Below, piece by piece: positions 12,851 through 25,031 of a stretch of DNA of 64,000 nucleotides. A program made the translations under genes and the position numbers. Numbering within the stretch: position 1 is the first letter of the stretch; each line of letters starts with the position of its first letter. The notes below the pieces were generated by a model. That model did no database searches, was not told where the DNA came from, and worked only from the letters and a program-made list of their open reading frames with translations. Source of the DNA: Seriola aureovittata (Eukaryota > Chordata > Actinopteri > Carangiformes > Carangidae); assembly GCF_021018895.1 (NCBI RefSeq), contig NC_079377.1, forward strand, positions 15,857,501 to 15,921,500, written 5' to 3'.

Positions 12851-14399
12851 TGGGAGGAAAAAGGCTGTTGGTGGTAAGCAATTGCCTGCCAATAGACTCA
12901 AAAAAGTAAGGGAGCAGGGAACACACCACCTTTGGCCGAGTTCTAAAGTGCTCATTTAAAAAAATCTCGGAAAAGTTGCAGAGGGTTTTAAGCAGTATCG
13001 ACTTTCCTTTCAGTCTGTGAGGAAAGCCTGAAGGAAGACCACTGAAAGTCCAAGTTACACAGCCGATTTGTAAATGTGGGACAAAATCCATAATGGGGAA
13101 GATGTTTCTTTCCTCTGTCAGCATAAAATATAACATGACAGTAAACTGATACAACCATTACTTGTTTATGATGTTGGAGCAGAGATGATGGGAAGGAATT
13201 TTTTTTTTTCTTTTTTTTTTAATCAGTTCTCATTCCGAACACGTACCAGTTCCTTTTAATTTGCCATGTTATACTGCTATAAATCTGCCCCAACATCATA
13301 CTAATACTAACAAGGAGAGAAGGGATTTGGATGGAAGTCTGTCACATGCTGGGGTTGTTTTTTTTTTTTTATCACTTTTCTAATCTAATCTTATTCCTGT
13401 TGTTGTTTGCCATCCAATCCTTACTGGAACTAACTTAAATAAGAATTCCACTCAATTTTTAAATCTATGCATGCATATATTACATCCACAGTATGGTCTG
13501 ACATCCTGAGCAGTATTTGTGAGCATAAATAAGTCCTATAGCTACACAATGTCTGATAATGTCTAACTCATACTGGTCCAGTGAAAACAGAGGTCACTTT
13601 GTAGATTATGGGAGTATTTGCCTTAACTTTAATATAAAAAAAAAATCAGATTTGTATTAAAAGTAAATGAGCTACACCAACACTATACTGTACCAATTGT
13701 TCTTAAACAGAAAAATCCTTATACTGCAGGAACCAGATGAGCATAGTGACCTTGTTTCTCCTCATTTATTCCTCCTTAATTTCAGTCTTCAACATACCGT
13801 AATGCAATTACGCACAAGTGTGACGTCACCGTCTGTGGAAAGGTTCATTATGCATAAGTATGGCTTTACGGTTTACGCTTCTTCTCTCCTCCTTTGTCTG
13901 TCAGAGACTGAAAATAAGGTAGATGAAATGTGCACATGAATGTGTTAAGCATTGATGTCTCCCATGGGGGTAAAACAAACCAACCAGAGTTAGCAGTATA
14001 GCCAAAAACTGGACTATAATTCACAAAGGTTATACTGGCCTGCTGCATAAAACTGCTGGCATTTCCCTTTAAAAGACAGATCTGGTGTTTTCAAAGTGGG
14101 CCAATGAGTTTCTGCTTGATAACAGATGGTGTTCACTCTACAGTGGCATCAAACGTTCATTAGAAATGAGTGTGGTGACATATTCCAGTGAAAAGAAATC
14201 AAAAACATTATTTGGAGCCACAACTGTTTAATAAAAGAGTGAGTTCATTCATTCCTTTTCCCGCTCATCTCGACCCTACTCAATGTTTGTTGCCTTTCCC
14301 ACCATTCGTATGGCACAAGACAGGAAACCAGTCTGTGAAGGTTGTCATTCTATTGCACAGTTGATAGAGTCAGACAGTCACACATATTCCTAGCTAGGT

Positions 14400-14540
14400 A
14401 TGTCAACTTCAAGAAGGAATTTCACTCGACTTACATGTGGGAGTAGCAGTGAAAGAACACGCAATTTCAGTGGTGTATAGAGAGAAACTCCCAACCCTGT
14501 AAAGGAGAAATGACAGGGCTATCCACTGAGCAGCACCACC
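14400..14540 (-). repeat. Decayed tRNA-derived SINE-like element
   Basis: Minus strand starts GGGGTGGTGCTGCTCAGTGG, then TAGCCCTGTCATTTCTCC, resembling the head of the element at 11700, but the B-box part (GGGTTGGGAG) is degraded. Low certainty. Confidence 0.4.
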
Positions 14541-15562
14541 CCTTGTAAGACATTGTATGCTCTAATATTAGTGCTGATAAACTGGGAGTGCAGTGACATT
14601 GCTAAAAAGGAGTCAGAAGTCAGACAATCAGGTTTTAAACATTGTATTTGGAAAAGAAAACAACTGCAACAGGAAACTGTAAAATTCTGACCCAAATGTT
14701 TCACTCTAAGACCTAAGACCACCTTTCTTTTAGAAATTGTGCACATATATCAATAATTTCTTCTGCCAGTTACATTTTGATAGGAACGTAATAGCTGTGG
14801 GTACTGTGCACTGGCAACGTGTAGGATATGCTACAGTTTGGTGCTCCATGCAAGTCGAAGGGAGGTTGCTCAGAGTTCTTTTCTTGTGCTTTATCTTTTT
14901 CAGTATTCAACAAAGTCTATGCAACCTCCCTAACCTTAACCAAATTCTGTGAGTGCCTAAACATAGCCATAAAAAAAAACATTATCATGCTTAATTGCTA
15001 ATAGTGAATATTATATTGCAAGAGATTGTGCTGTAGGAAAATCAAATGAAATACCTTGTCAGTAAACATTTCACTGATAAGCTCAAGACTTTGCAGACAC
15101 GTTCATTTACATCATTTTCTCATTATGTTGATAGAAAATGTAATTCAGTTGGCATCACATTTCTTACAGAACCTATTTGCCGTCGCCTAATTCGTTGTAT
15201 ATAAATGTAAATTCCAGGGGACAGGATTGCAAAGATGGATTATTACAGTCCAGGCGTGTACACTTTTTGTTTTACCTACAGAAAATGGTTTAGATAATGG
15301 AGGTAAATTGCTGGCTTAGAGCCTGTCTGATCATCTGACTCCTTGTGTTTTGTTTTGTTTTTGTTTTCTGTTTCTTGCCCCATCTTACTTTGTTGTGGGA
15401 ATCTCTCCACGTTCTCAGATGAAAGCAGTCACTTTGGTAAGTACAGTGTTATCATAAGAGACAGATGTAATGGCCAAACTATGACAATATTATGTTAAGG
15501 AATATGGATGAACAAAATCTATAATTGACACAGCACATCTGAGAAAATTCTGCAAAGTGATA

Positions 15563-15568
<6 letters not shown>

Positions 15569-15593
<25 letters not shown>

Positions 15594-15671
15594 ATCTGTG
15601 TGTGTATGTGTGTGTGTGTGTGTGTGTATCTGTGTGTGTGTGTGTATCTGTGTCTGTGTGTGTATCTGTGT

Positions 15672-15706
<35 letters not shown>
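15569..15706. repeat. Compound (GT)n with regular GTATCT interruptions
   Basis: About 138 bp of GT broken several times by ATCT or ATGT, a pattern of an old microsatellite that has become a GTGTATCT-type minisatellite. Confidence 0.95.
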
Positions 15707-15708
<2 letters not shown>

Positions 15709-18516
15709 AAAGATGAGCTACAGCTGTGGGAGATCAAGTAAATTGTACTGATATCTTGACAGGCTGGTCCCTGTGTTCATCATGTGCAGGCAAAGGCTTG
15801 AGAACAAAGACCTCAAAGAGCTAATAGTAATACAATGAGGAGAGTTGTATTTTCAGTGACAGGGCCAGTTTATTGCAGTGGCAAACTGTCCTAAACTGCT
15901 CCTCCCACTGTGATTTTAAAATGCTTTTCTTTCATCTAGACGATGAAGGAGGTACAAAATAAGTGTTTTGCCATTTGCAATAAAAGAAAGTTTCTCTTTT
16001 TAATGGCATGGGTATAGCCAAGTGGGGAGTGCACCTTGCTGTTCATCTCCTGCATGCGAGTGTGAGCTGTCTGGGTGATGGCCATTATGGTTCCTGCTAC
16101 TGCCTGTGCGTCCACTCCGCCGGGATCACTGAAGTGTTGGAACTAACAAGCTTGGGATGCAGACAGCGGATGCACAAATGGGATTTTGTCCTGAAAGCTT
16201 TAGAGTTTGCTCCCTGTCTTCAGAAGAAACAGGAGTGAGGATGGTGTCGTATGTGTGGGGACGGTCTTGAGTTATGCGCCACCAGAATGAGATGATTACA
16301 TCTGATAATCTTGCTAATGATCTACACTAGGGAGGAGAGCACATAAAATTGAATGAGCTACACCGATGTACACAGTTTTTAGTCTTGTCCTCTCATCGCT
16401 CGTTTTCCCTTATTCTATTTCACTGTGGCTCCGATTTATGCAGAATCTGAGATGTCCTCCACCCAGGAAGATATGTAATATTCCTTGTCATAGTTTAAGC
16501 ACAGGCGGGATGTGGGGCATAGTCACAGACACATTAAAACTCTTCCCTCAGAAATTTCTTCACATAAAAGCACAATCGCTTTCTCTGTAAACACATACAT
16601 GCATGTGCACAAACACACAAACACATTGAAATCCACCCGGTGCTCTCTCGGCCCAAGGTTAGTGCAGATTAAAAGATGTGTCATTGATGGAAGAGGCTCC
16701 TCCTCCCTCCACGGCCTGTCACAGCGTGTTTGGGAACAACCCACTTCATTTTAGCAGCATAATGGGTAAACAGAGTGTGATCAGTCCAATTACCCCCTCA
16801 TTGCAGAGGCGTTCTGGCGGGAATGGCCTGCAGAGAGAGTGAGCTGTCTGGCGTGAGGTGGAGTTTCAACAGTAGCACCTGCTGCCCGCAGCCCTCACTT
16901 GTATGAATCTCAATTTGTTTGTACAGCCGTGCCAAAAAACGGTGACCAAGAAGTGAGGCCTCTGAGGAGGATGGTTCTGCCGGCTAGCTTTCTGATTGCT
17001 GTTTTCACTGCGCTGTCTGAGGGTGCAATGGACTTACGTCAGTGTAGGTCCTTTCAGTGGATTGTTTTGCACTTTGGTTCCTGCTGTGCAGCATTCAAGG
17101 ACGGTGAATATTCGTATTCCCCACACTACACTATGTTTTACAGCTCAAAAGATGCGCGCTTTTGCAGCAGAGAGTTCATCCCCAGTACAGTAACAAGCGG
17201 CAGTCCTCCATAGGAATTCTGAAAATGTGTGCGATGTGGTTTAACCGGTTTTCAGATACTGTGTACACAATCAAATGAAGAGGAAGATGAAGAGGAAGAC
17301 AGGTCATTTTGCAGCACAGGAGTAGTGACCTTTCACTTTTCTCATAACTAATAGTCAGGACTACTTGACATGTTCATGCAATTTTAAAGGTTTGCACTCA
17401 GTATCTTCAGGTCCTGGATTGTTTTAACCTTGGCAGATAGGAGTAATTGCTCTCATTTTATCTCAAAATATATCTAACATCTTCCCTCACATTACAAGAA
17501 CAGATCTGGTTCTTGTTCCTGTTCTTGTGATGTAAATATGTACTTGTCGTCCTTGAGGAAGATGTAAATCCTTCTCTTTATGACTCTCCCTTGGGATATC
17601 AACAAATCCAATGCCTGTTTTAGCTCCTTATCACAAGGCATCATAATAATTTTTTCCAAATCGGCTTTTTTAAAACAAGATTGGCATGCAATTTCTGCAA
17701 CAACTGACAGAGAGCTCCGTCAGCAGGAAATAGGAATTGCCATTCAGGATTCATTTGGCTCCACTAATTGAAACTAATACCTCATATTGATTTGGGGAAA
17801 GCTCAATTTTCCCAAACATGCACTGTAAAAATGAAGGAATAATATGAAATGTGAAAGTGCCAAGATAAAAAAAAACAGAGTTGTTGGGGGTTTGTTGCCT
17901 GTGTGACACCACAAGTCATAAAGATGACAGCAAACATATGATAGTGTGACTTCAAAGCTCCTCTTGTATCCTGGGCTGTTGTGCTGTAGAAGGCCTCAGG
18001 CGCACTGTATTAGTGGCCTTATTAAATAAAAAAGACTTACAGTGTCAAATACAGGTGGAAAATACTGCAACTTTGCAGCTCTGCACATCAAAACGAAATA
18101 AATAACACGTCTGGATCTGTATCAGGAAGTCCATCTGAATTTCCTCAAATTGTACTTGCACACACGTGCACGCACGTGCACACAGCTGACAGGTTTTGAT
18201 TGATGCAAGCAAGTGATTTTTTTCCCCTTTCTGTTGTTTTAAAGCCAAAAAAAAAAGAGAGAAGAAATGTTGCCACAGCGTGAACACTGTTCAGCAAAAC
18301 CCACATTACTTTTTCTGTCAACCGCGCTGCTCAATCAAGAGCTGTTTTGGATAACTTTTATAGGTTTACATAAAAAGCCTGAGACCTTACAAAATAAAAA
18401 CGCTGACATCCCAGGCAGTAATAAGACTGAGGAATATTTTCAATATGACTCTGGGTGATTTCAATATTTTAAAGCCGTTTTCTTTTTTTCTTTTTTTTTG
18501 AACAGCCTCGTGAACA

Positions 18517-18735
18517 ATGAGCTCGATCTGTTCCTGCAGTCACTCTCCGTCGGCGCGTTCGCCTGATGCGCAGCGCCTCCCCAACTGTTCCCTCACTTTG
18601 ACAAATTCCTGGACGTGAGCGGGTCTGCAGAATGGCTTCTTGCTTGTAAAGATGATGCCTTGAATATTTTAGAAGTTGAATAGCTCTGCCACATCTTTTC
18701 CCTCCCCTGATAGACTATCCGTTTGGAAGAACACG
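18517..18735 (+). promoter_or_regulatory. Putative 5' leader of the sorcs3-like gene, with upstream ATGs
   Basis: The stretch before the start codon contains a small CpG cluster (about 18547-18577) but no convincing TATA box. If transcribed, it carries upstream ORFs: ATG 18517 to TGA 18618 (33 codons), ATG 18632 to TAA 18649 (5 codons), and ATG 18652 to TGA 18663. An in-frame TAG at 18670 precedes the main frame, so the receptor cannot start further upstream. The transcription start is not determinable here. A pyrimidine run ending in AACAG at about 18481-18505 could be a splice acceptor for an upstream non-coding exon, or chance. Confidence 0.45.
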
Positions 18736-19401
18736 ATGGGACTGTGGTCATTTTGGAGTTTTTCTCTTTTGGCTTTCGTGTTGCTCTGCCTCTTTCACTC
18801 TAAGTTTTTGGCTCAAGCGGAAATAAGTTCACCCAGAGCAAACGACAGATTTTATCGCATGGAGGTTATGCAGCTGGAAGCACGTGTAACCCGAAAATCA
18901 GAGGAGGACAAAATCTCACCCAAAGACGACAATTGCACAAAAGTTTTTAACGGTTTTGCAACGGATGCTGTCGGTGCTTTGAAAAATGGCAAGCAAGTGG
19001 CAACTGAAACACAGAGCGGACCGACTGGCATCGAAACGGCACCAAACAATAACAGTCGTCTCAAAATACCTATTAAGAAGTATGATAACATTTCCGTGGA
19101 CATCCAAATGCGACCTGCAGCGACTGTTTTTCCAAGAAGAAAGGCAAAAAGGAGTGTGGGTCCAACATACAGCGAAAATGTGGATAGGAGTATAAGTGGA
19201 GAAGCGCAGTCAGGAGAGAGGTTTGTGGAGACTGTCCAAGGTGTTTCCAACTCCAGAGCCGAGTACCGGCGCACCGGGGAAGAAGCCAGAGGGTCTAACC
19301 CGAGACAAAGTGAGCCTCACCTGGACACTTCTACCTTTGCTCTGTCGGGAGACTCGGCGCACAACCAGGCGATGGTGCACTGGTCTGGACACAACAGCAG
19401 C
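18736..19401 (+). CDS. sorcs3: sorcs3-like exon 1: signal peptide, propeptide, start of VPS10 region
   Basis: Codons 1-222. The frame is open from 18673, but the codon at 18676 is TTG; the first ATG is 18736, with A at -3 and G at +4 (good Kozak context), and a signal peptide follows at once: MGLWSFWSFSLLAFVLL, ending A26-Q-A28 as a signal peptidase site. The propeptide is basic and hydrophilic, with sequons at N66 (NCT), NNS and NIS. RRKAKR (134-139) followed by S140 is a furin-type site, matching the known propeptide removal in SorCS receptors. The exon ends with the family-diagnostic STFALSGDSAHNQAMVHW and GHNSS, then donor GTGAGT at 19402. Frame readthrough continues to a stop at 19519-19521 inside the intron. 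29-139 is poorly conserved in this family, so it does not help choose the paralogue. Confidence 0.93.
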
Positions 19402-20270
19402 GTGAGTTTAAGTTTCGCAAAAAAAAAACGTACACTTCATCATATCATAGACGTTTTAGAGAACACGAAAATGCCCCAAACATTGGCGATAATGTTTACT
19501 ATTTTTTTTATTTCTTACTGAATTGCAAATTATGAAAATGTTTTATTACATTTACATGAATTTGTCTCATTTTTACGCACAGCTGTTTCAGCGCGCACGA
19601 GAGGAATTCGTTCCTACACATGAATTATTTCAGTCTTTCACAGACTTGAATTGAACAGCGCGTTTGCTCTTTTCACATTCATGGTAATGTTTTCTGTTGT
19701 TGCCTCCACAGAGCTTATGACTGTATGCGCATTACGCGCCTGCCTGTCCTGATGGACATGGCTGTGCACTTGCAGGATTCCCTCTTGCCTTTTCAAACTA
19801 GAGTAGACACATTTATTACAACAAACTGTTTCCCACCTGAACTTTAAGTTAACAGTTAACCTCCTCCCAGGTAAATTAAGGTGACACTGAGTTATGGGAA
19901 GGTGCAGGCATTTTGGCAGCAATCACAACACATTAATTATTTATGAAATAATCAAGTAATGTCTCTCAGGAAGGTGCAGTAGCTACAATTAAAACGGATT
20001 GTGTTCAACCTGGCCCTTAATGTGACGCTGATGAGACACAGTCTGACCTTTTGGCAAATGAGCCATGCCTTTGTCATTGACATTTGACTCACATAGTTCA
20101 TAGTTATCTAATTGCCTGGATGGACACAGCATTTCAACATGTTTGTTGTTGAGATGAGATGGTGCCATGCTTTGCACTTCAAAACAGGCTGATGGGAATG
20201 TGCACAACTTAAATGGATGACAAGACATTGCAGCAACCACCAAGACCACCCTCTCCACCCTCACACACAG

Positions 20271-20316
<46 letters not shown>

Positions 20317-23300
20317 CACATCACATTACAGCTGCACGCACACTCCGTGGTTGCACACCCATTTACCATCACAAAGACAAAGCCACGGAGATTTTATCTC
20401 TTATTTTACATATACAGCATGCCAAAGTGTTTGCAAGCACCAGCACTTATCAGGCACAAAGATCTTAAAACTACAAACAGCCTTGTACAAAAGAAAAGAG
20501 CTACTCTGGCTTTTTACCTCAGGATATTCAGATCAACTTATTTGCTAGGCAAAAGGGTGTGTGGTAGCAACATTTTAAGATTTGTGTGTCCCAGAAACTG
20601 TGATAATATTCATACATTATGAAAAAAGGCAGATATATTCCACTGGACGGATTATATGAAATATATTTTCTTATCTGGTACATTTTCTGTTTGGCAATGT
20701 GTCATAACGTTAGAGGCAACACAGACTTTGGCCACGTTGATGTATCGTCGTAGACAGTCTTTACAGAAATACACCAGAAATGCACCTAATAAAGTCTGAT
20801 TTGTGGGATGTATCGTGAAATATGTTGTTGGTTTGAGATGTCTTCACCATCGATGGCCTTTTGTTCTGCAGGACACTGTTCACTTGATCATCACTGATGG
20901 GCTTGTCACTGCAGCCAGTCAACAGTTTTGATTTATACAGTCTGACTCCCTGTCTGTGGTCCCAAAAGTACGTCTGAAACTGCAGAGTTGAAATTGATGG
21001 CATTTTATGACTAGATGTTAGAGCTCAGGCTATATTAGATGTAAATGACTGATAATAAATCCAATCTAAAAGGGACATTTGAAGGAAAATTACTTCATTC
21101 CTGTGGTATATGGTAGTTCTATCAAATATTCACCTCAAGACTTTGCCTGTGATCTGGCCAAGATGTAAAATCCCACAGGGAGTGAAAGGAGAAAGATGTA
21201 AAAGGTGATGGTGAAAGTGCCAGTGGGGGATGTTCAGAGTTCAGATTTGATAAAAGAATTTCAAACCTCAAATCTGTCCACAAATCTGTCTCCAGACTAA
21301 TATTCGATTTCTGTGATTGTCTGAAACCTCAAAGCCTGGAGTCATAGTTCTCTGAGAGATAACATTGATTGGACTCAACCATGGGAATAAAACATATACT
21401 GCATGAATACCCTTAAAAATTCATGCTACTTAGCTACATGTACTATTGATTGAATGTGCATGTTTCTCTTTAAAATCTGCCCTGAATGTGAATCGGGATG
21501 GAGATATAAAGATTTGTGATTCATAATGAGTTGTAAAAAAATTTAGAAACAAATACAAATGAAACTAATTCAAAAAAATACTAATAAATACACTTGGCTG
21601 GGGATATCCTGTATGGCAAATACATTTTTCAGTCTTTTGCCTCACATGGGTGTTCAAGCTGTGATATGACTATGTTGGTAATCTTTTTAAACAGCCATTG
21701 CAGCACATTCTACATTCAAGGGATGTGGAGCCCCCTCCCACCCTCCCCGAAGGCAAAAGTCTTAGTGTGAGAGCCAGCTGGTGATCAGGGAGTTATTGGC
21801 AGCCAAATGATTTTGGGCTCCTGATTGACCATTTTTGCAAACTCCTCACAGACAGCTGACCAAACTAGGACACCACGTTGAAGCTGAGGACAGTTAATGA
21901 GCATCTTTATTGACATTGTATCCCCTGAGCTTCTGCTGCAGAAATGATACTGTATGTTGGTGTAAATGATGTCCATGTACCATGAGAATAACGGTCTGGT
22001 CATTGGCCCGCTATTAGAAGCTTTGTTTAGGAGGGGCAGGACACTGATGAGGCCAGCTATTCTTCTTGGCCGTGGAGGAAATCTCTCTGGCTTTTTGTTT
22101 GGTTTGTTCTAAGGTGGCGACAGTCAAACCAATCTGTCAGCTCTGTTACATCGTCTTTTCATGCGGCAACTGACTGGGAATCAGACAGGCCTCATGGGCC
22201 GCGTTGTCCACATGCTTAATCAGAATGAGGCAGTTATTGTTGCACATAATCTCATCGGCATAAATAGACAATAAAATAGAGGAAATGGCACGGCCCTGGG
22301 GGACACGTGTTTAAAACTGGTTCATTAGATAGACAGCCATTCCATTTAACATGCCGGAGCTGGTTGCATAGAAACTCCTTGATCCATAAAATCAAATGGA
22401 ATTGGTTCCCAGTTCACAGAGGCATTTGACCAGAGTTTGTGGGTGTTACCAGATGATGAGAAGTGCATTAAAAAGCTACCACTGTTGAGGTGGTAATATA
22501 CAACAAAGGGAAAAGTTTCACTGTGGTTTTTGTTTTTCTTATAATTTCCCACATTTCTCTTTTATATTCTACAGAGCAACTGCTTTTTTTTTAGTTTTGC
22601 AGTTGTAATTTTGGTTAAGATCCCCTTTAAAAGTCCCATATTGTAGAAAGTGAGATTTGCATGTCCTTATTGATTATAGAGCAGGTCTTAGTGCTGTAGA
22701 AATACTGGGAAAGTATATATGCAGAGAAATACACACAGCCCATATTCAGAAACTCTGCCTTAAAACAAGCCGTCAGGACTGTCATTTTGTGATGTCACGG
22801 CCCTCAGCTACACCTCCACTTATTAACAACAAAACATGAAACAGTCATTCCATCACTGAGCTAGCACGCTACACGACAAAAAAATGTTGAGGAAATGTTG
22901 CACCATAGGTGGATGTTAGGAAGCCAGTATATAATTGCACAGCCTTCCCTAGGATTGTAATATTAAAGACCTGTGACTAAAATTTATCCTACTACTATAA
23001 TTGGAGAGTGGGCGGTCTGTGTATGTATCTGACTGTCCATGTAAGTGCTCCTCTAGGAAAAATTTTGAAGGAACCTATTTCTTAATGAGGTGTTTGAAAC
23101 GATACCAAGTTTTCCTGGTTCTTTTTTCCCTTGCACATTCACTGTGTGATATATGGTAATACTGTGAAGAGGAGAGTCCATCTTATTTCTTATTGGTTAG
23201 ACTCAGCAGATTTTGTTTTGTCCTTCTCCCTATTGTTACACCGCTTCACCATCCACATTTGTGCCCCACCCAACCAAAAAAAAGCCCAGCCCCCACCCCT

Positions 23301-24976
23301 CTCTCTCTCTGCCTCCATTGCGCATGCTTCAAATGTCCAAGGATGCTGTGATGGCCTCCGTCTTCCATCTGTCTGCCTGTAATGAACATATTTCAGACAA
23401 GGAAATCTGTTGTGCCATTCATGCTCCCATCAGGAAGTGTAAACATTAGATTTCAGTGTAGGCAGAGATAACTGGTTAGGTTTAGGATGGGGTTAAGTAT
23501 TTTAAGAATGGTTAGGGTGGCTAAGATAAGGTTAGGTTAAGGTTAAGGTCATGGGAAACAGATTTAATTTCCCCATAATCTTCTCCTCACGCCAATCAGA
23601 AAGTAAAGGGCTCATCCCCCACCCCCACTCAACCAATACCTTAAGGTGGATTTATTGCAGGACTGTTGTATTAGACTGCATTAGATGGGCTACTTTTTCT
23701 AAAATACCAGAGCATTTTAGTCCGAATGTGACCGTCTGTTCGGCTCATTTCAGCACCAACTGACAGGTGCCATTTGCACTTAGGCCACAGTCTGGTTGGA
23801 CTGGCTGTGCATCACTCAGAAAACAGTCAGCCAATCAGAAGAGAGGCTCAGAGATACAGAACACCCTGTTCTTGCTCCGGGGGGAAGCCCGAGAGAGGTG
23901 ATGTAAAACTATATTAATGTGATCTTTGGTACTTAAAACCACAAATATATCTTCTTATGGATATCAAAACTTCAAATAAAACACAGTAAAAGTGTAAAAT
24001 ATGGGACCTTTAATAGAAAAGTCACATGAGTCACAGTCAAAAGAGGCTAATATGTGACCTTATAAAACCTTTTATTCATACACCTTTCCTCATCCTCTGG
24101 CCCCCTTGTTGCTGGGTAAGGAGATTTTGATCCATGATAGGCTACATATGATGAAAATCAAAAGTGGTGGAAGTTTTGACATTTCAGTATGTATTGTTTT
24201 CTTCCTGTGACACATGTTGTATTCGAATATTAAGCAGCACCTCGGCATTTGGAAATGTTTAATCTCAAGTCTTTTTCTAGATGTTTTATGTATATTACTA
24301 TTAATACACAATCTGATTTTAGCTGATTGTCAGTTAAGTTTCAGTTTTTTTTATTTCAAAGTTGTAGCCAGTGGAAACAAAACAAATATCAAGATAACTT
24401 TTTTTTCTACCAGGCATTTTCTTCTTCTACCTCCTTGTCCCTCGGGGTGTCAGCACCATAAGTCTGCTCATTAATCCAGCCCGTCTCAAGCCTTTAGGGG
24501 TGCCACTGTCCACTGATGTGATTGTAAGTTGCTGATAGGAACTGCAGCCATCCTGCATGCTATGTAAGAGTGTAGACTGCTGGTTACTACAGCAAAAACA
24601 ATTGCTCTGGATGTGCAATTTTTAAACATTTGCTGAGAAAAAGGAAGCATTTCCTGTTGTTCCTTTTGCCTCGGTTTTGTTATATGGCACAGAGAATTCA
24701 AGTTTCATCGTCTTTGTAGTAATAATTCAGTAAAATCATGGTTTTTACTCCTCAAAGGACATGCATGTGTACCCTTTTTTTTCATGAATCATTTGTGCTT
24801 GGGGACCATAATGCATCACATCAACATAGGCTCTCAGCGCTTCCTCTGCACTTAGACTGTAGTTTTGCCTCACAAAGTGCATTTTAAGCAGCAAATAAAT
24901 TGCCTAGTATGTTCACGCAACCTGTCAAAACTTGATTTCTTTGTGCCTCTCTACAAGTCGCAGTCTCGCTTTCTCG

Positions 24977-25031
<55 letters not shown>

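Larger units (their letters stand above)
11010..18480. other. Gene-free upstream sequence with microsatellites
   Basis: Contains the SINE-like elements and GT tracts listed separately. A less AT-rich stretch at 16765-16895 and the open frame 16899-17213 show no protein I recognise. Confidence 0.55.

Noticed and set aside
12479..13154. Long minus-strand frames with H-T repeats
   Set aside because: They run through the GT microsatellite and purine tract; no conserved protein outside the repeats.
15519..15751. Open frames over the GT repeat at 15.6 kb
   Set aside because: Pure microsatellite translation (CVCV and HTHT).
18676..18735. Start of the receptor at 18676, giving 20 extra N-terminal residues
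   Set aside because: The codon at 18676 is TTG. The first ATG in frame is 18736 and is followed at once by a signal peptide.
18852..19274. 140-codon minus-strand frame opposite exon 1
   Set aside because: Shadow of the sorcs3-like exon 1; no recognisable domain.
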